Made by a program: the position numbers and the translations under genes
In this document: positions 44,936 through 53,020 of the stretch, piece by piece
How the letters are laid out: each line of letters begins with the position of its first letter
Numbering within the stretch: the stretch's first letter is position 1
Assembly: GCA_963790505.1 (NCBI GenBank)
Contig: CAWBOT010000004.1
Span: 496,001 to 560,000, forward strand
DNA length: 64,000 nt
Source of the DNA: Acidisarcina sp963790505
GTDB taxonomy: Bacteria > Acidobacteriota > Terriglobia > Terriglobales > Acidobacteriaceae
Reading direction: 5' to 3'
Notes under the pieces: generated by a model
What the model was told of the DNA's origin: nothing
What the model saw: the letters and a program-made list of their open reading frames with translations, nothing else
Database searches by the model: none

Positions 44936-45200
44936 TACGCCAGATGCGGACAGCCCTGAATGGACTGAAGAAGACATGCGAAACGCCATGCCGTTCTCTT
45001 CGCTTCCGGAGTCGGTGAAGAGCGCTTTATCGAAGATCAAACGTGGTCCGCAGAAGGCGCCTACCAAGGTTCCTGTGTCGATTCGGCTCTCACCGGATGT
45101 TGTTGCCGGATTGCGCGCGACGGGTGAGGGCTGGCAGGTGCGGGCGGATGAGGCGCTGAGGTCGTGGCTGAAAAAACAGCACGCCCTGGAAAGCCACTGA
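44916..45200 (+). CDS. BrnA-type antitoxin
   Basis: 94 aa from the ATG at 44916, with GCGGGGAG just upstream; a GTG at 44898 is also in frame. The N-terminal part (DSPEWTEEDMRNAMPFSSLPESVKSAL) and C-terminal ribbon-helix-helix (KVPVSIRLSPDVVAGLRATGEGWQVRADEALRSWLKKQ) match BrnA. BrnA binds BrnT and represses the operon. Only a remnant of BrnT is present, so this is an orphan antitoxin, perhaps kept as a regulator. Confidence 0.85.
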   Translation: MAKIKVDTPDADSPEWTEEDMRNAMPFSSLPESVKSALSKIKRGPQKAPTKVPVSIRLSPDVVAGLRATGEGWQVRADEALRSWLKKQHALESH

Positions 45201-45281
45201 ATCGGGAAGGGACGAGCTATTTCGCCCACTTGGGGCACCGCGATTGCGCATTGCCCTGCCTAGCCGTACGCTGGAGAGAAT

Positions 45282-45653
45282 ATGGGAAAGTTACGTGAGG
45301 TTAGCCCTCCCTTTTTTGGAACGCTCTCGACCTTTGCGAAAACGTATCCAGAGGTGCACAGCGCGATCGTTCGATTCGTCGAATCAGAATTCGGAAGCAG
45401 TCCCAAGGACAGAATTCATAGCTTATCCGACGGTCCGCGCGTACCCTGTGCGAACCCTAGATGTCAGCGCGGCGGATATGATTTCCAATTCCAAGTGGAA
45501 CAGATGATTCGAAGCAAAATCGAGGAACAGCCAATAGCCGTCTCTTGTCACGGGGATGAAGGTTCTCCGGCAGGACGAAGGCCGGGGCGAACCTGCGACA
45601 TGGCGATAAAGGGCACGATCAGAATAACCTACAAGCAGGTGACTCTCGAGTAA
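45282..45653 (+). CDS. hypothetical cysteine-containing protein
   Basis: 123 aa, not recognised. It contains CANPRCQRGGYDF near the middle and CHGDEGSPAGRRPGRTC later, a C-x4-C and C-x16-C arrangement that could make a small zinc site. There is no signal peptide or TM segment. It sits between the brnA gene and the leftward protease pair and appears to be a single-gene unit. Coding is supported by length and a good ATG context (GAGAGAAT upstream), but the function is open. Confidence 0.6.
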   Translation: MGKLREVSPPFFGTLSTFAKTYPEVHSAIVRFVESEFGSSPKDRIHSLSDGPRVPCANPRCQRGGYDFQFQVEQMIRSKIEEQPIAVSCHGDEGSPAGRRPGRTCDMAIKGTIRITYKQVTLE

Positions 45654-45657
45654 AATG

Positions 45658-45727
45658 CCGGCGTCCTGGATGGTGCCGATGATCTCTTCAAAGAGGGTGA
45701 CTCCACCATATTTGTCGGCGGGCGAAG
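45658..45727 (-). pseudogene. possible fragment of a CorC-type CBS domain
   Basis: On the minus strand this stretch reads ADKYGGVTLFEEIIGTIQDAGILLE, similar to the DEYGGVAGVVTIEDLLEEIVGTITDEHE segment of the intact CorC-like protein at 46831-48117, with about seven residues missing. No other part of that protein is visible here. It may be a small recombination remnant or a chance match. Confidence 0.3.
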
Positions 45728-46174
45728 CTAATCTGCTATCGTCACGCGCTTGGAGCGCCCGTCGAAGTCGATGGTCCAATTTCGCAGGATATCTCTACCA
45801 ATCAGAATCGCGTAATAGCGCTCCCTCGTGAAATCCGCGGAGACGATACGAATGGGGTCAAATGATCTCAGGCCCGTACCGGGAAAACTGACAGCGCCCG
45901 CATGCTCACCACAACGATGTGTGGCGCCAATCGCTGTTATTTCGCTTCCTTCGCTCGTTGGAAAGAGCTTGCAGTGCTTGGCGAACACTTTGCTTATGAC
46001 CGTCACAGACGCACCTGTGTCGAGGAGAGCTCTCATTTTCAGTGGTTTTGGATATTCGAGGCCGACGGCTCGCCCAGCTTCGATTACTTCACGGGAATTC
46101 ATCACTATTACGTCGATGCATGGGCCCGGGTCATTCTGATCGAAGGGATCCCATCTAATCTCGACGCAAGCCAT
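45728..46174 (-). CDS. retropepsin-like aspartic protease
   Basis: 148 aa. The single active-site motif is MRALLDTGASVTVISKVFA (DTGAS), and the second half has the typical IVSADFTRERYYAILIGRDILRNWTIDFDG (ILIGRDIL) element of retroviral-type proteases that work as homodimers. There is no signal peptide, so it is presumably cytoplasmic. It starts one base after the stop of the small gene at 46176-46406, and both run leftward as a pair. The family has several members with an adjacent small protein in bacterial genomes, but the substrate is not known. Confidence 0.85.
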   Translation of the reverse strand: MACVEIRWDPFDQNDPGPCIDVIVMNSREVIEAGRAVGLEYPKPLKMRALLDTGASVTVISKVFAKHCKLFPTSEGSEITAIGATHRCGEHAGAVSFPGTGLRSFDPIRIVSADFTRERYYAILIGRDILRNWTIDFDGRSKRVTIAD

Positions 46175-46175
46175 G

Positions 46176-46406
46176 CTATGAAACGAGGTACACCGGCTCG
46201 GTGCTCCACACCTGTTTCACTAGAAAACTCCGGCTCACACCAAACTTCTGCAGGCCGGCCTTCAAGGCATCTGCGTACGAGTCGAAAAATCCCGCTATTG
46301 CGTCATCCTGAATCACAACATAAGCGCCTGTGTGTGATTGCAGCCATTCATGTCGGTGCTTCTCAAACACCTTAAGCTCGGCCGAGAATGGGTCGGGATG
46401 CGTCAT
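46176..46406 (-). CDS. small conserved protein (DUF5678-like), partner of the protease gene
   Basis: 76 aa: FEKHRHEWLQSHTGAYVVIQDDAIAGFFDSYADALKAGLQKFGVSRSFLVKQVWSTEPVYLVS. The pattern (F-x-H-x-x-W-L, G-x-Y-V-V-I, G-F-F-D-S-Y-x-x-A-x-x-A-G, FLVKQ) is that of the small DUF5678-like proteins often found next to retropepsin-type genes. The function is unknown; an adaptor or regulatory role for the protease is inference. It is divergent from the gene at 46524, with repeats between. Confidence 0.75.
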   Translation of the reverse strand: MTHPDPFSAELKVFEKHRHEWLQSHTGAYVVIQDDAIAGFFDSYADALKAGLQKFGVSRSFLVKQVWSTEPVYLVS

Positions 46407-46432
46407 TTGAGTCCTCTCGAACGAATGTTAAT

Positions 46433-46491
46433 ACGTCATGAGTCGACCTTGCGTTGTGACGTTATCGCATTTTAACGTCATGATGCGATAA
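46433..46491. promoter_or_regulatory. interleaved inverted repeats in a divergent intergenic region
   Basis: TGACGTTA (46457-46464) and TAACGTCA (46473-46480) are perfect 8-base arms. TTATCGCAT (46462-46470) and ATGCGATAA (46483-46491) are perfect 9-base arms interleaved with them. ACGTCATGA occurs at 46433-46441 and again at 46475-46483. They lie between genes 46176-46406 and 46524-46808, which diverge. A ribbon-helix-helix or similar repressor site is plausible. Confidence 0.6.
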
Positions 46492-46523
46492 TTCTGTAAC
46501 TCGGTCAAGGAAAATCTGGTCTA

Positions 46524-46808
46524 ATGAGCCCGCGTGAAAAACACATTCCAGATAATGCTCAGCGGACCACCGTCGGCCTTACCGCCGAGGATAGATCAGC
46601 GATACGGTGGATCAGTGAGGTGCGCAAGGCAAAGAAGAGCAAGCGTACGACAACTAACGACATACTCGTAGATGCGCTGTGGTATTTCCTGGAGAAAACT
46701 GAGGGCAAGACAAGAGATGAAATTGCGGCCACGGTTCCAAATGTGGTCGTGGAGGATCGCCTGCTGAGTAAGGTAACTGAAATGCCAAAGCCGAAGAAAA
46801 AGCGTTGA
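46524..46808 (+). CDS. small RHH-like hypothetical protein
   Basis: 94 aa, with AAGGAAA about 12 bases before the ATG. RTTVGLTAEDRSAIRWISEVRKAKKSKRTTTNDILVDALWYFLEKTEG has a beta strand followed by two helices, the layout of a ribbon-helix-helix DNA-binding domain. It ends in a basic PKPKKKR tail. No partner toxin is adjacent. It may act on the inverted repeats just upstream of its own start. The product class is inferred from pattern only. Confidence 0.65.
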   Translation: MSPREKHIPDNAQRTTVGLTAEDRSAIRWISEVRKAKKSKRTTTNDILVDALWYFLEKTEGKTRDEIAATVPNVVVEDRLLSKVTEMPKPKKKR

Positions 46809-46830
46809 GATGGAGCTCCGATATCTGACG

Positions 46831-48117
46831 TCAACCTGTGCTCGCTCGACGCGACACGCGCAGGCGCTCGATCCGCCGGTCGGTGGAGGCGAGCACTTCG
46901 AAGCGCAGGTGTTCGTCTTCGATGACTTCGCCGGCGGAGGGGATGCGTCCGGCGGTTTCGCTGACGAGTCCGGCGACGGTTGTGGCTTCGTAGTCTTCGG
47001 GCATCTGCCAGGTTGCGCCGAGCAGCTCTTCGAGGCGTTCGACGTCGAGGTTGCCGGGGACGATCCATGAGCCGTCGGGCTCCAGGATGGGTTCGTCCTT
47101 GCCGTCGGTCTCTTCGTGTTCGTCGGTGATCGTGCCGACGATCTCTTCGAGCAGATCTTCGATGGTGACGACACCGGCGACGCCGCCGTATTCGTCGATC
47201 ACGATGCGCATGTGCTGCTTGGCGCGCTGCATCTCGCGGAGGAGCTCATTGACCTTCTTGGTTTCGGGTACGAAGGCGGCGGTGCGCTGGATGCTGGCGA
47301 CGGTGCGGGTTCCGGCGACGGAGTCGGGGATCTGCAAGAGATCGTGAGAGTAGGCGATGCCGGTGATCTGGTCAACGGTTTCGCGATAGGCGGGCACGCG
47401 CGAATAGGGGTTGGCCACGAGTGCTTTGAGGAAGTCTTCGAGCGTGGTCGTCTCGGGCACGGCGAAGAGCTGGGGCCTGGGGGTCATGACCTCGCGCACG
47501 ACCTTGTCGCCGAACTCGACGGCGGAGCGGACCAGGTCGCGGTCGCTTTTCTCGATGATGCCCTCTTCTTCACCAGCCTCGATGAGGGCGTCGACGGCTT
47601 CGGAGCTGTCGTCGTCTTCTTCGGTTTGGGGAGCCTCGGCGAGCGCGGCGATCGAAAGCAGGAAGCTGAGCAGGAAGGTCACCGGCGACACGATCACAAA
47701 GAGCAGCCGCAGGACGAGGCGGAAGCGGACGACCCACAGGCCGCGCGTCCGGGTGAAGAAGACGAAGGGCAGGAGCCGGTTGAAGATGACGATGACCAGC
47801 ACGACGCCGAGGACGACCTGGGCGATCTCGCCGAAGGTGGGGCGGTCGGTGAGGGAGCCGCGGTCGAAGAGCATGGCGCCGAAGAGCAGCGTCACGCAGG
47901 CGAGCGATAACTGGGTGAGGACGGCGGCCGACAGGGCGATGCGATCGCGCTCGAAGCCGAGGCGCGGCTGGACGCGCTGCTCCCAGGCGTCAATATTCTC
48001 CTGAAATTCGCGGGCGAGGAATTTGCCCATCTCGGAGTAGAGGCGGTCGACATAGGAGGCGAGGGTGAGGGTGCAGAGAAGCAGCGCAATCGAGGCGGCC
48101 AGGAGGACGGTCATCAT
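46831..48117 (-). CDS. CorC/HlyC-type CNNM-family protein with CBS pair
   Basis: 428 aa. The N-terminal 160 residues are a DUF21/CNNM-type membrane domain with three to four helices (MTVLLAASIALLLCTLTLA, LSLACVTLLFGAML, IAQVVLGVVLVIVIFNRLLPFVFF, LLFVIVSPVTFLLSFLLSIAAL). The CBS pair follows, with DKVVREVMTPRPQLFAV, YSRVPAYRETVDQITGIAYSHDLL and HMRIVIDEYGGVAGVVTIEDLLEEIVGTITDE, then a CorC_HlyC domain. Family members handle magnesium or cobalt export. It overlaps ybeY by four bases, the typical phoH-ybeY-corC order. Confidence 0.92.
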   Translation of the reverse strand: MMTVLLAASIALLLCTLTLASYVDRLYSEMGKFLAREFQENIDAWEQRVQPRLGFERDRIALSAAVLTQLSLACVTLLFGAMLFDRGSLTDRPTFGEIAQVVLGVVLVIVIFNRLLPFVFFTRTRGLWVVRFRLVLRLLFVIVSPVTFLLSFLLSIAALAEAPQTEEDDDSSEAVDALIEAGEEEGIIEKSDRDLVRSAVEFGDKVVREVMTPRPQLFAVPETTTLEDFLKALVANPYSRVPAYRETVDQITGIAYSHDLLQIPDSVAGTRTVASIQRTAAFVPETKKVNELLREMQRAKQHMRIVIDEYGGVAGVVTIEDLLEEIVGTITDEHEETDGKDEPILEPDGSWIVPGNLDVERLEELLGATWQMPEDYEATTVAGLVSETAGRIPSAGEVIEDEHLRFEVLASTDRRIERLRVSRRASTG

Positions 48118-48650
48118 CGGCTGCTCCTGGCTCTCTGTGGGGCTTGCTTTGGCTTTGAGGCTGCTGGCGGGCGCTTGGCGGAGGAGCTTCGCTGAATGAG
48201 GCCCGCGGGGAGTCCGAATTCTTTGCGGAGTTTTGCCTCGAGGCGGGCCATTTCGCCGGAGTCGGCTTCGTGATCATATCCGGCGAGGTGAAGCGCTCCG
48301 TGGAGGATCAGCACTTTGACTTCGGTGGCGAGGGAGTGGCCGAAGGCTTCGGCCTGGCGGCTAGCGGTGTCGAGTGAGATGGCCAGATCGCCGGCGCTGC
48401 GGTTTTTGTGACTGCCGGGTTCGGTCTGCCAGGCGATTGCGGGAAACGAGAGGACGTCGGTTGCGGTATTTTTCTTGCGGAACTGCCGGTTGAGTTCGCG
48501 GATGCGCTCATCGCCGGTGAGCAGGACGGAAACTGTTCCGTGCGCTCCGGTAGCTCGGACCGCCCGCGCAGCAAACTGCGAAAGCTCTCGTTGATTCAAC
48601 GGGGAGCGGCGGGCGACGGTCGGGGATCGAGGAGGTTCGATAAGGATCAT
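48114..48650 (-). CDS. ybeY: endoribonuclease YbeY
   Basis: 178 aa from the ATG at 48650; 48674 would add eight residues. The zinc motif HGALHLAGYDH (three histidines) is intact, preceded by LAISLDTASRQAEAFGHSLATEVKVLILHGALHL. RKKNTATDVLSFP is the second conserved block. The tail is basic and Ala/Pro-rich (SSSAKRPPAASKPKQAPQRARSSR), longer than usual. YbeY matures 16S rRNA 3' ends and takes part in ribosome quality control. It overlaps corC by four bases. Confidence 0.93.
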   Translation of the reverse strand: MILIEPPRSPTVARRSPLNQRELSQFAARAVRATGAHGTVSVLLTGDERIRELNRQFRKKNTATDVLSFPAIAWQTEPGSHKNRSAGDLAISLDTASRQAEAFGHSLATEVKVLILHGALHLAGYDHEADSGEMARLEAKLRKEFGLPAGLIQRSSSAKRPPAASKPKQAPQRARSSR

Positions 48651-48710
48651 CTTGTGGAGCAACGGAGCAAACAAATGAGCTTAGGAACTTAGAACGGGGA
48701 CAGTGGCTCC

Positions 48711-48743
48711 AAAAACTACAGGAGGGCAAGTGCCCTCCCGTAG
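48711..48743 (-). terminator. rho-independent terminator downstream of phoH
   Basis: On the minus strand a stem of 13 bases with one mismatch (CTACGGGAGGGCA and TGCCCTCCTGTAG arms) and a 2-base loop is followed by TTTTT. The gene reading into it is phoH, ending at 48774. ybeY therefore either has its own promoter or depends on read-through. Confidence 0.75.
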
Positions 48744-48773
48744 TAATGGTATCGCAACGTCCTTGCTGCGACC

Positions 48774-49784
48774 CTACTGCGGCTTGGGGGTGGGCTGACC
48801 TTCGCGGGGCTCGCCGAGGTTGAGCGGCAGTTCGCGCTGACCTTTGCCGAAGTTGTCATAGGCGACGATGATGCGCTGCACGAGGTGGTGACGAACCACG
48901 TCGCCGGACTCGAACTCGACGAACTTGATGCCGTCGACGCCGTTGAGGATGTTCATCGCCTCGATCAGGCCGGACTTCTTGGCGTTGGGCAGGTCGATCT
49001 GAGTGACGTCGCCGGTGATGACGGCTTTGGCGTTGTTGCCGAGGCGGGTGAGGAACATCTTCATCTGCTCGCTGGTGGTGTTTTGCGCCTCGTCCATGAT
49101 GATGAAGGCATCGTTGAGGGTGCGGCCGCGCATGAAGGCGAGCGGGGCAACCTCGATGACGTTGCGCTCGAGCATCTTGTCGACGCGTTCCTGATCGAGC
49201 AAATCGTAGAGGGCGTCGTAGAGGGGGCGCAGGTAGGGATCGATCTTTTCCTGCAGGCTGCCGGGCAGAAAGCCCAGCCGCTCGCCGGCCTCGACAGCGG
49301 GGCGGACGAGGATGATGCGGCTGATTTTCTTGGCGAGGAGCGCCGAGGCGGCCATGGCGACGGCGAGGTAAGTCTTGCCGGTACCTGCCGGGCCGATGCC
49401 GAAGACCATGTCGTTCTGCTCGATGGCCTCGACGTAGCGGCGCTGATTGATGGAGCGGGGCTGGACCATGCGCTTGATGCCTGCCGAACGCTGTTTGCCG
49501 CTCTCGGCCAGGCTGCGCAAGGAGACTCCGCAGTCGGCGACGACCAGCTTCAACATGCCGTGCAACTCGCCGTTGTGCAGATTGACGCCGGCGCGGCGCA
49601 GGTGTTCGAAGTCGGCAAATATTTTTTCTACCTGGCAGATGCTTTCCGGAGGACCCTCGACATGCACCGCATCGGACTTGAGATCGATGCGTACGTTGAG
49701 GCTATCTTCCATAAGCCTGAGATTTTCATCGCGGGTCCCAAACAGGGGCTCGAGGTTGGGCGTGATGTCCAGGGCTTTTTTCAA
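48774..49784 (-). CDS. phoH: PhoH-family ATPase
   Basis: 336 aa. An N-terminal KH-like region (RLMEDSLNVRIDLKSDAVHVEGPPESICQVEKIFADF) precedes the P-loop domain: Walker A GIGPAGTGKTYLAVAMAASAL (about 129-149), Walker B NDAFIIMDEAQNTT, and ITGDVTQIDLPNAKKSGLIEA. It resembles the ATPase domain of superfamily 1 helicases. A link to RNA metabolism is suggested by the pairing with ybeY, which follows after a terminator hairpin. The tail NLGEPREGQPTPKPQ is non-conserved. Confidence 0.94.
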   Translation of the reverse strand: MKKALDITPNLEPLFGTRDENLRLMEDSLNVRIDLKSDAVHVEGPPESICQVEKIFADFEHLRRAGVNLHNGELHGMLKLVVADCGVSLRSLAESGKQRSAGIKRMVQPRSINQRRYVEAIEQNDMVFGIGPAGTGKTYLAVAMAASALLAKKISRIILVRPAVEAGERLGFLPGSLQEKIDPYLRPLYDALYDLLDQERVDKMLERNVIEVAPLAFMRGRTLNDAFIIMDEAQNTTSEQMKMFLTRLGNNAKAVITGDVTQIDLPNAKKSGLIEAMNILNGVDGIKFVEFESGDVVRHHLVQRIIVAYDNFGKGQRELPLNLGEPREGQPTPKPQ

Positions 49785-50066
49785 GCGGTGAAATTCCCTC
49801 CAGGGGGTGAGTGGTCCGTTAGGTTAGATGTTGCCGGGAGCGGGCAGGAACGGCGGGAGGAGACCGGAACGCGGAATTCCGACGCGCGCCCAAAGGCACA
49901 TGCCACGTGAATTGTCGGGGAGAGCCGGGCCGGATTGGCGATAAGCACCAAATATTTCCCGTAGATGGGCTCAGAGTAGCGCCAGCGGAGCCGACCGTCA
50001 ACAGCTATTTCGATGAATCCTCGGCTAATTCGGAACCTCGGTACCTCATCGGGAAGCGGAGCCGTT

Positions 50067-51314
50067 TCACGATTTGCCTGCGTAGTTCCCGTATTCCCAG
50101 TCGTAAGGGACTCCGGTGTCGCCCAAAATGAGCTTCACCAGCTGGGCGAAGCCGGCTTCCGCGCGCACATCGTTGGCCAGGATCACGACGCACCGCTGGG
50201 TGCGTTCGATGCAAACCATGGTGTTGGCGGTTCCGCCATCATGGCCGCCCTTGAAATATCCATGCCCTTGCGGGCCGTCGAAGACGATCACGCCCAGGCC
50301 GGCATTCAAATCCTTACGCTGTTCGCCCGGCGGCAGCTCTGCGCCAAAGACGGGGAATTGATGGGCGGTGGCGATGTGGAGCTGGGGTTTGGTCATCTCC
50401 GCGCGCGAGGCCGGGCTCAGGCCATCACCGCGAACCAATGCGGCGGCGAACTTGGAGAAGTCCGAGATTGTGGTGTCCATCGAACCCGCCGCGCGGACTT
50501 TGCTGCGCTCGTCGTGTTCCCGCGACTCGCCTTTGTCACCCCAGCCATCGGCGAGATTCGCGGCGAAATCCGGGCGCCAGACTAAGCTGGTGTGCGTCAT
50601 GCCAAGGCGATCGAAATTGGCCTTGGTCAGCATGCCTACATCGTGCCCGAGCCCCTGCGATTTGCGCCCGTGTTCGATGGTGAACTGCAGCAAGATCATT
50701 CCTTCGCCCGAATAGCTGTACCGCGTGCCCGGCTCGAAGTGGATGCGCAGTTTCTGGTCGGGCTCGATAAACCAGAAGTTGTTGAAGCCGGTCGAATGCG
50801 TCAGGCACATGCGCGGGGTGATCTTTTCCCAGCGCGGATCGCTGGCCAAGTCTTCATAGGCATGGCCTTCGCGGCCATATTTGTCAGCAAAGACCGGATC
50901 GGGCGGATAGCTGGGCAGCGGTTTGTCGAGGTCGTCCTTCAATGGAGTATCGAGCTTCAGCCTGCCCTGATCGACGAGCTGCATCGCGGTGTAGGCGAAG
51001 ACGGTTTTAGTCAGAGATGCTCCGTACATCACGGTGTCGACGGTCAGCGGATCGCCCTTGGCGTTGCGGATGCCATAGGCCTGGACGTAACTGACCTTGC
51101 CGTGATCAATGACCGCGACTGCCATGCCGTTTGCATGGGTGGCGGCCATGATCTGGCTTACCTGGGCATCGATAGCCGGGGCGGTGGGGATGGTTTGCGC
51201 GGCCGGAGTGGTCGGCGCTACGGCATGAGTCTGGGATATGGCGGACGAGAGATCCAGGAAGAGGAACGTAACGCCGAAGAGGAGCCTGACACGGCGAGAG
51301 GAACTAAGGAGCAT
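50067..51314 (-). CDS. exported serine beta-lactamase-like hydrolase
   Basis: 415 aa from the ATG at 51314, giving a signal peptide (MLLSSSRRVRLLFGVTFLFLDLSSAISQT). The S-x-x-K motif is YGASLTKTVFAYTAM and the tyrosine motif is RYSYSGEGM. The third motif region is YFKGGHDGGTANTMV, an HDGG variant of the K-T-G motif. This is the class C or AmpC-like family that includes D-alanyl-D-alanine carboxypeptidases, esterases and peptidases. Role unknown; periplasmic hydrolysis is likely. Its first codons and leader closely resemble those of the PD40 gene that starts at 52870. Confidence 0.88.
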   Translation of the reverse strand: MLLSSSRRVRLLFGVTFLFLDLSSAISQTHAVAPTTPAAQTIPTAPAIDAQVSQIMAATHANGMAVAVIDHGKVSYVQAYGIRNAKGDPLTVDTVMYGASLTKTVFAYTAMQLVDQGRLKLDTPLKDDLDKPLPSYPPDPVFADKYGREGHAYEDLASDPRWEKITPRMCLTHSTGFNNFWFIEPDQKLRIHFEPGTRYSYSGEGMILLQFTIEHGRKSQGLGHDVGMLTKANFDRLGMTHTSLVWRPDFAANLADGWGDKGESREHDERSKVRAAGSMDTTISDFSKFAAALVRGDGLSPASRAEMTKPQLHIATAHQFPVFGAELPPGEQRKDLNAGLGVIVFDGPQGHGYFKGGHDGGTANTMVCIERTQRCVVILANDVRAEAGFAQLVKLILGDTGVPYDWEYGNYAGKS

Positions 51315-51355
51315 CGGGAACCTCGCGGCGATTCTATTGGGCCGGTAGCGTGGGG

Positions 51356-52870
51356 TTACTTTAGACTCTCTTCCGGCAGCAATTCGTAGCTTACGAAGGC
51401 GAGCTTCTTGCTGTCGGGGGACCATGAGGGCACGTTGATGGTCCCCTGGCCGCCGAAGAGCTTCGCCAGGACGTGCACCTTCTTGTCCGACATCGACATG
51501 AGCTGGAGGATGACGTCTTTTTCGCCTGGATGGCCGGTCACGTCTTTTTCATAGGAGAGGAAGACCATCCACTTGCCGTCGGGCGAGATGTGTGGGAACC
51601 AGTCGTTGGTCTCCGAGGTCAGCACGCGCTCCTGTTCGCTGCCGTCCGCTTTCATGCGCCAGATCTGCATCAGGCCGGAGCGCTCGGAGTTGAAGTAGAT
51701 GTACTGGCCGTCGGGAGAGTATTCCGGGCCGTCGTCGAGGCCTTTGGCGGTGGTGAGGCGCGTCTCCGCGCCGCCCGTGACGGGGATGGCATAGATGTCG
51801 AATTCGCCGTCGCGCTGCCCGGTGAAGGCGAGCGTCTTGCCGTCGGGCGACCAGCCGTGCCAGTAGGAGGGCGATGCCTGCGTGATCTGGCGCGGAGTTC
51901 CGCCAGAAATGGGTAGGACGTAGACGGAGGACTTGCCGCTGCTGCCCGAGCTGTCGCTGATGGCGATCGATTGACCGTCGGGCGAGATGCCGTGGTCGTT
52001 GTTGCAGCGGTCCTGAGGGCCGGTCGGGATGACTGTGGGCTGCGTTCCTTTCAGCGGGAGGCGGTAGATCTTGCCCCCTTGGTTGAAGAGAAAGAATGAG
52101 CCGTCGCGCGACCAGTTTGGCGCTTCGAAGTGGTCGGCGGCTACATATTCGACGCGGCGGTCGGTCGAGGCGATGGTAGTTGTCTCAAGCGCGCTCACGA
52201 GGACGGGTTTCCCTGTGGCTGGCGGCAGGTTGGCGAGTTTGACGTTGGAGAAGACTGCGGTCTCGGTCACATCTTTGTCGTGCGAGCAGACGCCGATGCC
52301 GATGTAGTATTCGACGTCGAGATGTAGCTTGGTTGAGGCGCCGGCGGGGATGAGCTTGCCTTCCGGGCTGGAGACGAAGGCATAAAAGTAGTCGCCGCGC
52401 TTCTCGATGCGGACGGTCTTGGGCGCGGAGAGGTTCGACTCGACTTCGTGGGTGTTGGCGGCGGCCGCGTCGCGAAATTGAAGGGAGGTCAGGCCGTCGC
52501 CGTGCCGGGCGAGATCCACCATGGGCGATCCGGGGTCGAGGCTCTGGCGGACCATCAGCACCGCCTTGCGGTGGTTGTTGCCGGTCGCGCCGACGAAGGC
52601 GATGTCAGCAGTCAGTGAGATGTCGCCCGTGACCTTCGTCCAGACGAAGTGAAAGTCGTCCTGGCCAAACCACATATTTTCGCCGCTGCCGCTGATGGCG
52701 AAGCTGCCGGTCGCGGCGTCGTAAGCCGCCGATCCGGGGTGGAGCACAGTGCCAACGTCTTGCTGGCCCCGAAAGATGCCGAGCTGGGCCGCGTGCGCTG
52801 GGCAGAGAGTCGAGAAAAGAGCTGCAAATCCGTAGACGAGTAGTGCGCGGCGAGAGGAAGAAAGCAACAT
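51356..52870 (-). CDS. exported PD40/TolB-like beta-propeller protein
   Basis: 504 aa with a signal peptide (MLLSSSRRALLVYGFAALFSTLCPAHAA). Residues of about 30-215 form a beta-sandwich of the DUF1349 or concanavalin-like type (GENMWFGQDDFHFVWTKVTGDISLTADIAFVGATGNNHRKAVLMVRQSLD). About six WD40-like PD40 repeats follow, each with SPDG-type turns (ISPDGQSIAISDSS, WSPDGKTLAFTGQRDGEFDIYAIPVTGGAETRLT, YSPDGQYIYFNSERSGLMQIWRMKADGSE). The combination suggests periplasmic carbohydrate binding or scaffolding. It lies 41 bases upstream of the hydrolase start and transcribes in the same direction. Confidence 0.85.
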   Translation of the reverse strand: MLLSSSRRALLVYGFAALFSTLCPAHAAQLGIFRGQQDVGTVLHPGSAAYDAATGSFAISGSGENMWFGQDDFHFVWTKVTGDISLTADIAFVGATGNNHRKAVLMVRQSLDPGSPMVDLARHGDGLTSLQFRDAAAANTHEVESNLSAPKTVRIEKRGDYFYAFVSSPEGKLIPAGASTKLHLDVEYYIGIGVCSHDKDVTETAVFSNVKLANLPPATGKPVLVSALETTTIASTDRRVEYVAADHFEAPNWSRDGSFFLFNQGGKIYRLPLKGTQPTVIPTGPQDRCNNDHGISPDGQSIAISDSSGSSGKSSVYVLPISGGTPRQITQASPSYWHGWSPDGKTLAFTGQRDGEFDIYAIPVTGGAETRLTTAKGLDDGPEYSPDGQYIYFNSERSGLMQIWRMKADGSEQERVLTSETNDWFPHISPDGKWMVFLSYEKDVTGHPGEKDVILQLMSMSDKKVHVLAKLFGGQGTINVPSWSPDSKKLAFVSYELLPEESLK

Positions 52871-53020
52871 CGAGAACCTCGCAGCGATTCTACTTCACGA
52901 GGTCGAGGAGGGTGCACGCTGCGCATAGACGCTGCGCGATAGAATCTGCCGAAAGGAATAAAACAGATTTGTGCGCGATTGAATGCGAGGCGGCACATCG
53001 AGAAAGCTGAGGGTCACATT

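Noticed and set aside
48885..49910. 341-aa plus-strand frame
   Set aside because: Antisense to phoH, which has intact Walker motifs.
49819..50001. 60-aa minus-strand frame before phoH
   Set aside because: No ribosome-binding site or conserved pattern; treated as non-coding.
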